Assembly: GCF_963678635.1 (NCBI RefSeq)
Contig: NC_087065.1
Coordinates: forward strand, 49,734,952 to 49,798,951
Direction: 5' to 3'
Source of the DNA: Symsagittifera roscoffensis
Lineage: Eukaryota > Xenacoelomorpha > Acoela > Convolutidae
DNA: 64,000 bases
Both the position numbers and the translations under genes were made by a program. The stretch's first letter is position 1; every line of letters starts with the position of its first letter. Of this stretch, positions 48,201 through 57,420 are shown piece after piece. The notes under the pieces are model-generated. The model did no database searches. It was given only the letters and a program-made list of their open reading frames with translations, and was not told the origin of the DNA.

Positions 48201-51200
48201 CACTGTTTTTTTTTCCAATTCGAATTGTTTTTTGAATGAATCTCGAGCACAAAAACTCCAATTCTTCCCCAAGCTTAAGGGAAGTAGATTTTTTAAATAT
48301 TTTTCCCCAGATTTTTTTTCGCATAATGAAACCAGTTTCTGAAAATTAGGCAATTTTTAGAGTGTTTGCTTTTGTAAATTCTGGTGAAGTGCTTGATTAA
48401 GCTTCAATATTAGTTTTGTTTCAGTTTTTTGAAAATTTAATTTGCATGCTAGCTTTGTCAAGTTAGACCTATAAGCTAAAGTTTCAACCCATTTTTCCCG
48501 GATGTGATTGACTCATGACTGATGTGAAATGGTAACCTAATCTTTCCAAACAAATTCCACTTTATTACTGGCTTTTAAGGATAGTCTGAAATTTTCTGTA
48601 TATAATTGGAGGTTCGCAAGGAACTTCTATAAAGGATGTAATACGCCTATGTATGATCTGAGCAGTTTCAGTGTTTTATGTAGTTTTATGTCCAGGACTG
48701 TTTGGACCTTTCAGATTTTTAGAATATAATCAAATCTATCTATGTCAAATCCTAACTAAGTAATTTGGTCTACAGAGAATTCGCATTTCAAAGTTTTCAC
48801 AGCAAAGTTCTCCTTATTGAGCTTTTGGAATGCTCGAGATTTTGCTTTCTCAACCTTCCAGCCTAAGGATGAAACAGTTGCTACTAGCGTTCCATGGGGT
48901 GTTATTGGACTTCTGTTGTAGTCGACAAACAACAAATTGTCTATTAGGTGACCTTCTAATGATAATTTGATGCGGTAATTTGATGCGAAAATGTTGCCGC
49001 AAAAACAGCACGGTTTAGATTTTCTATATTTCTTCAGGTCTTTAGGTTAATTTTGTTGTTTTGAGCTCTGGATTTTCCGTTTTGTAGAATATTTTTCTTT
49101 TGAATCGACATTGTTGTTTCTTGTTTAATTTCAAAGAAGTTTGGCTCGAAAGTTTTTTGTTGTATGAGGAGTTCTGGCCAATCTATTTTGTAGCCCTGAT
49201 GCAGTAGCGTAGCCTTTCTCATGAAAAAGAGCAGATTTTAAAGTTTTTTCTGGTGAGTGACTTGGACGTATACAAAGCTTTCGTTGAATGTCCTTAAATC
49301 CTTTTTACTATGAATAGGTCTCTAACGACTTCCTTCTCGATGGCTACCGACCATCCGCTTTGGGCCGCTTGTCCACATAAACGTTGGAAAAATCCATCCA
49401 GACCTTCTTATTCATTTTGTGATGAATTGTAAAGATGCATACGTTCGACAATGAAGTTTTTGTCTTCCCTGAAAAAGTTTGTACAATGTTTGACAAAATC
49501 TTTGAATGATGTAGTGGCCAGATTGACATGAGCGAAGTCTTGTAGGAAACGTTTCTTCCTTTCCGTTCCTAGTGCGAAGAACAGCCTCGATTTTACCTCT
49601 TGATCAACCTCGTGGTAAAAGGTGTTAGGTCCAATTTTCGGACTCTTTCGACGACGTTCGGCTTTAATCTCGTTGGTTTTCCAAATTTTCGCTTGGTCGC
49701 GTGTCATACGATTTTCAGTATCCGTGGTCGATTCAGATTCTCCTACTCTTCATGATTTAGAAGGTGGGTCATCAAAAATTTCTGCAGGTTCAGATAGAAG
49801 AAAAGCTACAATGAATTGACCGTTCCAAGTGTACCAATTAAAAGTGATTCTGGAGTTGGTCTAGGCCAGAAAACTGGAACTCTTAAAAAGTCTGAACGAT
49901 CGTCGTGATTCAAGATTGCTGGCTGCGCCATGTGAAATAGTAGCCTACTATGGAATTGTTGCCCAAACTAAAATTAAAATAAGAAATTGAATTCAATAGT
50001 AATGGATTGGTTACTTAAATTCAAGATGTAAATAACTGCAATATTTCAGCAATTAAGAGAGAGTAGCTTAAATCTAGTTTATAACAATGTCAATTTGGAA
50101 GACTTGTCTCGACCTTGACTTCTAAGTTTGGCAATTAACTTTACACAAATCAATGTTCAACATAGACTAGCAACAATCCAAAACAAGAGGATAGTCAGCC
50201 GTCACACTGAAAGGGGTTTAAGATGATACTTGATTCAATTTTTCTGACAATTATTTGTGGTATATGTTTTTGCATGGAATTTTTTGAAACACCCGAATAC
50301 AATGGTAAGCCCACTGTCATTGAGCGGATCTAAAGAAATGTTGAATACATTTCAGCTTAAAAACCGTTTTCAGTTTTCATATCAGAAACCACAAAAAAGT
50401 GAACAAGATTAGCGCGTTTTTTGAGGTGTTAGGCTTTTATTTTACTAATTTAGGACGGATTTACCACTCCAACAGACCCAATATTGCTTGAAAACGGCGA
50501 GAAAACTCGACTCGTGAACTGTTTACCCATACGATATAATTTTATAGTTATAGCTCAAATTCGCTACTTCAGAGCGTTAAAGTGAGAGTTGCGAATCGGC
50601 AGTTTTGGGCGGATGTAACTGAGACGACAAAAAAGAACCCCAGCTCTACGGTCACAGAGGGAAAATTAGATCACACTTTCTTCGCAGGGGGCATGACCAA
50701 ACTGGGCGACGGTTCCGGAAGATTAGTTAAAAAGGATGCTTGCTCTGGGGACTCCGGCGGAGCTTTAGAGTGCATTGACGAGGAAGGTGAATAATAAACG
50801 TTTTTAAAACCTTGCATTTCAATTAAAACTTCTAGATGATGTTTAAAAAAGGTAAAATGAACAGTTTAGCGGTTTATAACTACAAAAAATTTACGCAGAA
50901 TTGAATGCGGAGTTTCAGAGTTTTTGTCTTTTTTGTTTTTTGATTCATGCGCAAAAGAAGTCGATAAGAAGTAAATGCTCAATTAGAAACTGAAAAAAAA
51001 AGAAAACTCCAGTTTAAATTTATAATTTTCGACTGACTCATTAAAATGCCAGCCGATGATCACTTCATCATTTCATGTTAAGGTCGATTCTACATATGTG
51101 GAGTGACGTCATTTGGTCCGAGTCCCCCCAATTGTGGAGCACAACCAGGAGGTTACGTAATGATATGGCTGGAAGAAATCCTCTCCTTCCTCGACTCTCA

Positions 51201-51432
51201 GATAGCTCAAGAGCGTACCTGGACTGGTGGTATTATCAAAAAAGGATCTAGTCTAACCAGACCTGGCAATCATGACGAAGGAGAAGGTCAAGGTCAAAAT
51301 GACGAACCCGAGAACAAACCAGAAGAGAAAAACCCAGAGTATGAAGATATCTCTGATAGTGAGCAAGTTCTTCTAGATGCGACAACTGTTCTCGCTGCAA
51401 CAGTATTTAAATCATTTGCAAGATCAAGTTGA
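39127..51432 (+). CDS. Gene 3: complete C-type lectin-like / trypsin-like protease gene
   Basis: The model joins 39127-39284, 41168-41209, 41547-41838, 43805-44018, 44634-44965, 50573-50786 and 51083-51432, total 1602 bp or 533 residues plus stop, all in phase. Residues 1-~24 are a signal peptide. Residues ~40-150 are a C-type lectin-like domain. Residues 165-201 are a linker with Cys169 and Cys181. Cleavage is predicted at Arg201-Ile202. The protease triad is His241, Asp285 and Ser407, with Asp401 at the trypsin specificity position. A polar Glu/Asn/Gly-rich linker and a weakly hydrophobic tail end the protein. Similar secreted proteases act in blood-like cascades, digestion or egg/sperm surfaces; the sequence alone does not tell which. 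Odd points are a 42 bp microexon, a GC donor after 44965, and a tail much less hydrophobic than in genes 1 and 2. No other domain was recognised. Confidence 0.85.
39285..41167 (+). other. Gene 3 intron 1
   Basis: This is 1883 bp of AT-rich sequence. It contains a ~100 bp segment (39985-40080) that recurs inverted at 53640-53745, and a trace of the 'atgattagcatttttcaacccc' family near 40440-40560. The frames at 40126-40413 have no support. Confidence 0.55.
41168..41209 (+). CDS. Gene 3 microexon (42 bp) for lectin-like helix 2 (putative)
   Basis: It is bounded by 'gattgcag' and ACA|GTAAGT. It starts with one base and ends with two, so it fits between exon 1 (two leftover bases) and exon 3 without changing frame. 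The encoded STVAGKNRKKITTL follows SHLQA as the second helix of C-type lectin-like domains normally does ('HLASI..EE..FI..L'), just before the (Y/W)WI strand. Without it that helix would be missing. Support is from fit only; no transcript evidence is available here. Confidence 0.55.
41547..41838 (+). CDS. Gene 3 main lectin-like exon
   Basis: It begins after 'tagcag' (41544 after 'tag' is equally possible in frame) with ENSYWIEARTV and contains NALFLLQSPC, MNQVMCQSL and KFVCEHAD, matching the spacing in gene 2 exon 2. It ends SCT at ACT|GTATGT in phase 0. Several Asn-x-Thr/Ser sites are present. No EPN/QPD-WND calcium motif is seen. Confidence 0.82.
42760..43073. repeat. Two truncated right halves of the mariner-like MITE
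   Basis: The family landmark 'gatc(a/t)tttgct(g/c)t(c/t)ggtc' precedes each right terminus: once ending at ~42915 and again at ~43073. This indicates tandem or nested truncated insertions. Confidence 0.55.
43078..43705. mobile_element. Diverged ~630 bp mariner-like MITE
   Basis: It starts 'tacacaagttgacaaaagc', ends 'gcgctcaaatttgtccaat' and has the same palindromic interior as 38354-38943 ('ccagttttcctcatctgcac', 'ttcatacgacgtgac', and the answering 'gtgcagaagagtaaatctgg'). Confidence 0.65.
43805..44018 (+). CDS. Gene 3 exon: linker and activation site
   Basis: This 214 bp exon opens in phase 0 with DEEVCWNDE, followed by PGCLARPVPGT and AGERIINGID, then HPWSVCLD and FTCGGSIIS. It ends one base into a codon at ATAG|GTTAAA. 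Activation is predicted at GER|IING. An extra Cys (WSVC) is absent from gene 2. Confidence 0.88.
44634..44965 (+). CDS. Gene 3 exon: catalytic His and Asp
   Basis: This 332 bp exon starts after 'attttag' and reads (V)LTARHCLAN, then DIDLALIKF and VTAVGWGLVCDDPPEC to PLLQ. The end matches the other genes at CAG, but the next bases are GCTAGA instead of GT. This is either a GC-AG intron or a damaged donor; reading through adds nine residues and stops. Confidence 0.85.
44966..45245 (+). other. Start of gene 3 intron 5
   Basis: This is the first part of the 5607 bp intron 44966-50572. It is AT-rich, with a short hydrophobic open frame (45014-45241) that has no support as a gene. Confidence 0.45.
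45246..46615 (+). repeat. Three tandem copies of a ~525 bp repeat
   Basis: 'gatacgagcagtctt' occurs at 45246, 45770 and 46301. Each is followed by 'gttccgactttcg(a/t)(a/g)acgaaag(t/c)aacggaata', 'agccatttttgacgga' and 'ttccaaattggttgaaggaagc' (shortened in the third). Related single copies lie at 12975-13330 and 13735-13960. No coding capacity was seen. Confidence 0.8.
46616..47900. other. Intronic AT-rich sequence with small unsupported frames
   Basis: A plus-strand frame at 46938-47201 opens with a hydrophobic stretch like a signal peptide and is followed by GAG|GTAACT, but nothing downstream joins to it. A short relative of the array-unit repeat ('gcggtttgacttttgatttc') lies near 47487-47590. 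Confidence 0.4.
47950..49931 (-). mobile_element. Decayed Ty3/gypsy-like gag-pol remnant inside gene 3 intron
   Basis: Read on the minus strand from an ATG at 49931, the sequence gives a gag-like protein in two or three frames. The longest open part is 49408-49707, rich in Lys/Arg and continuing after a frameshift through 'GLDGFFQRLCGQAAQSGW' and 'EKEVVRDLFI', the pattern of Ty3/gypsy gag C-terminal halves. Near 48960-49000 a CCFCG...H segment resembles a zinc knuckle. About 48550-48720 then reads like the connection region before RNase H ('LRSYIGVLHPL.KFLANL', 'VEFVWKD'), and 48112-48324 like the start of RNase H. The protease-to-RT core seems to be deleted. Stops and frameshifts show it is dead. 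Confidence 0.6.
50223..50304 (+). other. Possible signal-peptide exon just upstream of gene 3 catalytic-serine exon
   Basis: ATG at 50223 opens MILDSIFLTIICGICFC, a convincing signal-peptide-like segment, ending at AATG|GTAAGC, a strong donor. A plausible acceptor 'aatttag' lies at 50451-50453, but joining there stops after about 12 codons. It may be a decayed first exon or chance. Confidence 0.25.
50573..50786 (+). CDS. Gene 3 exon: catalytic serine
   Basis: This 214 bp exon begins SVKVRVANR in phase 0, then HTFFAGGM, GDGSGR and DACSGDSGGALEC. It ends one base into a codon at GAAG|GTGAAT. Ser407 and Asp401 of the model lie here. Acceptor 'acttcag'. Confidence 0.92.
51083..51432 (+). CDS. 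Gene 3 last exon
   Basis: After 'atgttaag' the exon reads (G)RFYICGVTSFGP, PPNCGAQPGGYVMIW and FLDSQIAQERTWTGGI, very close to gene 1. A ~45-residue Gly/Glu/Asn-rich linker follows, ending VLLDATTVLAATVFKSFARSS before TGA. The tail is short and only weakly hydrophobic, so anchoring is less certain than in genes 1 and 2. Confidence 0.9.
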
Positions 51433-51679
51433 TTGAAATTATGACAAAAAATATTGTAAAAGCGGTTTTGTTCATTTTTCCAGAGTTATGTAATTCAAGT
51501 CTTAATTGAAATCATAATTATGTAATTTAAATCTTAAAAAAACCCTGATTGTCGGTCACTGTGCAAAACAGCAGGACACACTTTTTGATCACCGATTTTG
51601 TACAGAGTGTAATACTCAGTGCTGCCATTTTTCTAATTTTCGAGTAATTTTCAGAAGTTTTTGAAAGAAGCAGTAGGGT

Positions 51680-52030
51680 GCCGATGGGTGGAGGCGACCA
51701 AACCCCCCCCCCCACTTTGTTATAACTTTACGACATCTATTTTTCTGAACAACCTCAAATGTTTTCTAAAGGCGCCTTTGGCGCCAATATAATTTATTTT
51801 GAGGGGAGAGCGCGCCCCGAAAAAAGCGCATTTTATTGTCAACATTTTCAAAAAAGTACCCAAAAACGTCTTTTTTGTCCTGTTTTTTAAAAAAATTGCT
51901 TGCGGCGCAGAATTTGGTTTTTTAAAAGCAGAGTCCTTATAGTATTTTCATGTTGAACAAAATTTCTAGCAATTTTTGACACTATTTTTAACTACTTCTC
52001 AAAATTTGGTCAATTTTCTGAGTGATAGTA
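51680..52030 (-). repeat. Reverse copy of the 'ggcgcctttagaaaa' MITE family
   Basis: On the minus strand it matches 29225-29599: a run of C (51703-51714), 'tttctaaaggcgcctttggcgcc', 'gaggggagagcgcgcccc' and 'gcggcgcagaatttggt' occur in reversed order. It lies about 250 bp beyond the gene 3 stop. Confidence 0.65.
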
Positions 52031-52780
52031 ATGAACGAAGTGAAGACCATTATATCGGTTTTTTGTTTGCTTAATTTTCTGGAAAACTTTCAAAATGCTC
52101 TAATAACTACAAATGTGTATTCAAACAAACTAATGCATTCAATTGAAGTCATCTAGTTAAAATTATGTGAATCGCACTCGCCAAATCGAACGTGGAAAAG
52201 GCACGAAAAAGCCTGAAAGACGCCTAGTTTCAAAACTAAATTAGAGATTTCCGTGCGGGATAAAATTTTTACCCTATTAAACCAGTTTTCTTAAATTGGG
52301 TAAGTTTCAACCAATTAGTATTAATCATGAAATGCTCTCGAAACTCAAAGAGTTTTGATTGCATATATATTCTTTTTATATTGGAACATATTTTTCTGCG
52401 TTCTCTAATTATTTCCAATAATCAGTTGGTTATATTCGAGAGAACTTTTCGAAAGGCTCTGAAAAAAACGATATAATGATTTTTTAAATTTTATTTTAAA
52501 AACTTTATGTTAACGAGAGGAAAACGATTTAATTTTTGAAACAAACAAAAATCAATAAGGGCATTGAAAAACCCATGGGAGTTTGTTTTTGGGTTTGATG
52601 AGTTTTGACCGATATAAGCCGGAGGTTAATGTAGACATATTACAGAACATATTTTTACAACTCACCAAATAAGATCACTGCAACACATGGCTCCAAAAGC
52701 TGTTTAATTTCAAAACACTGCAATTTTGACCGGTAATCTCATGAGTGGAATCAGTTTAAAACTAGTAATTATATCCAAAT
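52031..52780. other. Non-coding stretch between MITE and LTR-like repeats
   Basis: AT-rich. The short block 'gtaatgaacgaagtgaagaccattatat' resembles 'ctaatgaacgtagtgaggactcttatat' near 12265, a further dispersed repeat fragment. No gene seen. Confidence 0.45.
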
Positions 52781-52784
52781 TTAT

Positions 52785-53135
52785 TGTTGATATAACTATC
52801 TCTGTGAAATATTTCTTACTAACAAATCATGATCCATAACTAACACTTACTATAAATTGTATAGCTGAAACTATTCATTGTTTCAGCAACAGAAAAGAAT
52901 AAAAATAATTTAGCAAACAGTCGTTCTCCTTCAAAACAATTTTTGATATCTAGTCTCGCAAAGGCCAGTATAAACTAGATCTGTTGAGACTAGGAGATAT
53001 AAGAGTAAGATTAAGATCGGTATTAGGCTAAGAAGTTGCACGAATCTATCCGACCGAAAATAAGATAGCGTGACGAACAGACGGTGTATGTTATCTGAAA
53101 TTACTCAATGAGTGAGCCACCATAAACTCATATGC
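52785..53135 (+). repeat. LTR-like direct repeat, copy 1
   Basis: It matches 53775-54125 in order: 'ctgaaactattcattgtttcag', 'gttgagactaggagatataagagtaagattaagatcggtatta', 'aagaagttgcacgaatctat', 'gaacagacggtgta' and 'atgagtgagcca'. The ~70 bp core is nearly identical between the copies, which are ~985 bp apart. Confidence 0.7.
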
Positions 53136-53639
53136 TCTTCTTATACTCGTCTTCGGCTAACTTTGTTTAATTTTTACATCATTTCATCTTTTTTCCTGAG
53201 CTTTATTTGTTTTGTTTTTTAGTAGGATGTATTTTCAAATTTTTTCAGTAGTTTGTCAAGAGCAATTCTGTTTTTGCATTTCAAGAGCAGGTTACGACAA
53301 ACTTTTTATACAGCTTTTATGAAACAACTTTTTACTCTCCATTTTATGTGAAGATATAAACTATCATTATCGCCCTGGGTCAATCTTTTGAAATACCTTG
53401 ATTCCTAAATTTTCAACTCTTCATTCTAAAAAACTTTCAAACCTGTCAGTTTTGATTAGTTATGTTTTATCCTGAGTCTACAAAAGTTCCTGATTGGGTA
53501 AGATGAAAATGAACATTTCAAACAGGTCTGTCTTTAAGTGAATAGGTAGACAAACTTTTCTCCGTCAATGAGAAGCATTACATCGAGCGTAAACATTATT
53601 GACAAAGCGCCCACTAGTACACGGTGCTTTAAAAAAGCC

Positions 53640-53745
53640 TTGTGCAAAAGTAGCTATGTTCTGAAGTTAGACAGACTATCCTTTTTTTTCATTAGACCAA
53701 GGAGTTGTACAAATCTGTTTGATCAAAAACAAGATTCTGGAACCA
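53640..53745 (+). repeat. ~100 bp repeat shared (inverted) with 39985-40080
   Basis: 'gacagactatccttttttttcattagaccaaggagttgta' here is the complement of 'gcaactccttggtctaatgaaaaaaaggatagtctgtc' in gene 3 intron 1. The reverse-strand reading stays open for ~28 codons in the intron copy, so it may be a scrap of transposon coding sequence. Confidence 0.6.
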
Positions 53746-53774
53746 TGTCTAAACTAGTATTTATCATTTGTTAT

Positions 53775-54125
53775 TATTCTGATTTATTATCTCTATAAAA
53801 TATTGAATACTAACCAATTATACTCCATCAAACTAACAACTCACTTATTTGTAAGTGCTGAAACTACTTATAGTTTCAACACCAGAACAATTTGAATTGA
53901 ACTTAGAACAGTTGTTCTCATTCTGGAACTAACTCGCGCAAACCGGTGTACACTAGATTTGTTGAGACTAGGAGATATAAGAGTAAGATTAAGATCGGTA
54001 TTAGACTAAGAAGTTGCACGAATCTATACGGCCGAAAATAGTTGACAAACAGACGGTGTAATGACAAACAGACGGTGTAACTTATCTAAAAGTACTCTAT
54101 GAGTGAGTCAACTCGAACATAAACT
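53775..54125 (+). repeat. LTR-like direct repeat, copy 2
   Basis: Second copy of the repeat at 52785-53135, with a short extra duplication of 'gacaaacagacggtgtaa'. Decayed pol sequence on the same strand follows within 1 kb, so it is a candidate 5' LTR. No matching 3' LTR was recognised before the end of the window. Confidence 0.6.
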
Positions 54126-54920
54126 CATCTCGTGCGACCAAGAGTTTCGAAAAAACCTCAATTTATTTAGATTTAGCAAATTCAAAACAGAAATAATATC
54201 AAAAACACACCATAAAATGTTTGATAGTATTGCAAACTTAATAAGTATATGTCTACGTCCAAAAAAGTCTAATCAATTCAACCAAACAATATATATATTA
54301 TACCAGGTAAAAACCCGAACAACAAACCGAGCCCCTGTATCTTGAAACGACGCAGGCAGCAAAGATTAATTCATTCAGAAATTTTTCAATCACTAACATG
54401 AAATAAAAATAACTTGGAGCAATAAGATTCTTTTCCAAGTAACAAACCTTTCATTGGTGTATAACCATAAAATATAATTTAATAACGAATGATAAAAGGT
54501 TATTGGACTATTCACTTTCCAACCCTTATCAACGAACCAATACTAATCAAATAACCAGTGAGGAACTTCGTTTACTCATCCTTCACTTGAGCCTCTCCTC
54601 TTAATTGACCCAGACTTGAACATATTTAGAGTTAGTAAGATTTGAAATTGTATTAAACAATCTACTTGCATTTTAACTATATATCTGAACCTTGTGGGTT
54701 GATATACTATTCTCCAACCCTGGATCACAAATCAAATTATTCCTAAATAGGATTAAGTAAGTTTTCTTAAAATAGAACTTAATCACAGAGAAGTTGTAAT
54801 ATCATTCTAACGAATTGATTCTCTCTCTCTCCAACCCATCTACACTCCTACACTCTATGCCCAAAGATTAGGACAACCTCAAAAAACTGTAGGAACTAGC
54901 AGTTAAGGAAATATAACAAT
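54126..54920 (+). other. A/C-rich leader of the decayed retroelement
   Basis: From about 54.1 kb the plus strand becomes rich in A and C and poor in G, and stays so to ~63.7 kb. No gag or reverse transcriptase core is recognised between the LTR-like repeat and the pol remnant, although there should be more than 2 kb of it. An internal deletion is likely. Confidence 0.45.
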
Positions 54921-54924
54921 CTAA

Positions 54925-55740
54925 TCTCTGGATTTTGCAATCATCCTTCCAACACTTATGTGAAGAGATAGTCGAGGAAATAAAAAAAAACAATAGTACT
55001 TCACAATTGTAAAAATAAAAACACAAGATAAGAACTTGTAACTACACCAGATAAAAAAAAAATTAGTATACATCTGATTGATAAAAAAACGAACAAACTT
55101 GCAACTCGATTCCATAACCAAACCAACCATTTTACGCTATGTGCGGTGCTTCCAATTTTGTAAGTGGTGCAACATTTTTGCAACCAGGTCAAGACACAAA
55201 TAAAATGAACTTTATATCAGCAGACTTAAGACTTTTTATACAAGCAGAACTCAGACTCTCTAAACTCATGAGAGAATGTAAAGCCGTAATTTATATACTA
55301 ACTGAATATGAATTTTTAACTCTTGGATTGAAACACCTGACATTTTTATTTACAGATCAGAAACCCATAAAAAAATGTTCACACAAAAATCTAATCCAAA
55401 ACATAGAGAAAACGATTTCAACTTATTCTAATGAAACTTTCAAACCTTAAAAATATTTGGACAGCAGGTAAAAACCTTGCTTTAAAAGATAAACTTAGTC
55501 GTAATACACCACCTGAATTACTTCCACAAAAAACAACTGTAGAAATACTACAAAAAATATAAAATTCTTTCTTGCAAAAGACGAAACATCACCACGATTA
55601 GATTGTAAATAATCACTAAAAAACGACTTTATTACTAAACAAACAAAAATCTTAGAATATTTCTCACTATTTCTAGATTGCCATAACAATCAATATGAAA
55701 AAGTAGAAAAAGGTTTATTTATGTCCATACCACCCTCAGT
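54925..55740 (+). pseudogene. Degenerate pol: RT end and RNase H (Ty3/gypsy-like)
   Basis: A short open piece at 54930-55010 resembles the end of a reverse transcriptase. The frame 55139-55450 follows the Ty3/gypsy RNase H pattern: an 'ASNF..GATFLQ' start, then 'LSKLMRECKAVIY' with the conserved Glu, then 'FTDQKPI'. Immediately after, 'AGKNLALKDKLSRN' corresponds to the conserved '..N..ADALSR' end of the domain. Stops and shifts make it non-functional. Confidence 0.65.
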
Positions 55741-56199
55741 TTGGATACCAAAATAATACACAACTACAATCCTATCAACAAAAACCACAACGAAAAAATA
55801 ATTCATTCCTATTAGTAGAATAAACAACATCAAGAATTTGGTAAAACTGTCAGTCCCTCCAGATACAACTCAAAATTACTAAATCATTAAAAGTTTTGAT
55901 CTAAAAGATCCGCTAGATAATATCCCTCTATCCAAAATAAAAGTCAAAAAAAAACTTCCTCAACACAAAAAATTGACACTTCAGTGTATACAAAAATATC
56001 AAAATCTTGACCCTGTCATCAGACAACTTAATTCTTGGCATAAAAACAAAACAAATTCCATTAAAGAAAAAAACAAATTCCATTAAAGAAAAAAAATTAG
56101 GAGTAAGTTATCACTCCGATATTTCCAAAATTTAACAATACAACAAAGAATGTAAACACTGACATTTTAGAATCATAACACACGGAAGAACCTTGTCTA

Positions 56200-57420
56200 C
56201 CATTAAGCTCAATACTAATTGCATTTCATATTTCACAACCCTCACATACAAAAGGACATGTAGGATTAGAAAGTAAAACATATTCAAACTTCTCTCAAAG
56301 CTTTTATTTTTCAAATGCACCGACTTGGATTCAAATTACTTTGTAATGATTGCATTACATGTCAATTAAACAAACCTTTTCCACCCCAAAACATATAGCA
56401 GAAAAGTAGGACTCAAAGGACAAAATTTAGATTTCAATCATAGAATCTCATTCGATACAAAAGGCCCTATATTCACCTCCTCAGAAGGAAATTCGTATAT
56501 AATGTTAATAGTAGATGTATTTACATACTATGTAGCACTCATTCCTGTACTTCATAGTAACGCTTATTATGCTTACACAACATTATATGAACTATGGATA
56601 GCAAAGTTCGGACTACCCGAAAACCTTGTTATAGATAATGGAATAGAATTCACAAGTAGCTGAATAATTACACTATATCACCTTTACGATGGTGAACATA
56701 AACCAAGAACATCACAAGCCCCATGGAGAAACGGAGTATTTGAAGACATGAACCAATCAATGCAAGAATATCTTCGATGCATAGTTAGCGGAAACGATAA
56801 AAAACACACCGAGTGGTCAACAGACTTTAAATTATTCCCATTAGCAAAAAACTCTCAAATTACCACAACATTTGGACGATCACCATATGAAATGGTTTTA
56901 AACCAAAAACCGCGTAAACCAAAATTTTCACAGCAAACTTCTCAAAAAACGTACAAGGTTACTGTCAACCAGATCAAGATTTAATTTGTTCTAATCTACC
57001 ACTCCACACTAATGATGATGATCAAGTTCATCACCCATAAATATTTAAATTAGTCCCAGGAACATATACAGAATAGAGATAATTAACACAAGGAAATTTA
57101 CCAGAAAATTGCAAAGAAATTGATACAAAATCAAAAAACACAATCTCAAATAAGTTCACATTTTAATCCGGCATCAAATCTAAGAATAGGAACAATTATT
57201 TTATTCCCGAACATTATAATTCAAAAAAGAATTTCAAAGAAGCTATTCTATTCAAAAAAGGACCATATCAACTGATAGGTAAACCCAGACATGTCACATA
57301 TTAACCTATATATCACAACAGAAACGAAATCGTACAGCACAGAAATAATCTTTTACCATACTACCCCAAAGATTATGGCCTCCGTGAATTAACACAACTA
57401 TAATCCTTAACTGGACTATA
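56200..57420 (+). pseudogene. Degenerate retroelement integrase with DD35E in one frame
   Basis: Around 56210-56370 a split HHCC zinc-binding region is readable (SHTKGH, then CNDCITC in another frame). The catalytic core has Asp at 56454, Asp at 56634 and Glu at 56742, all in the same frame, with 60 and 36 codon steps, i.e. D-x59-D-x35-E as in retroviral-type integrases. One in-frame TGA at 56661 interrupts it. A GPY/F motif (KKGPYQ) near 57260 and a following 'HRNNLLPYYPKDYG' mark the C-terminal domain. It is dead as it stands. Confidence 0.75.

Noticed and set aside
55100-57000. Stop codons at apparently conserved positions as evidence for a variant genetic code
   Set aside because: All three stop triplets occur, frameshifts are also common, and the neighbouring protease genes have no internal stops, so ordinary decay is simpler.
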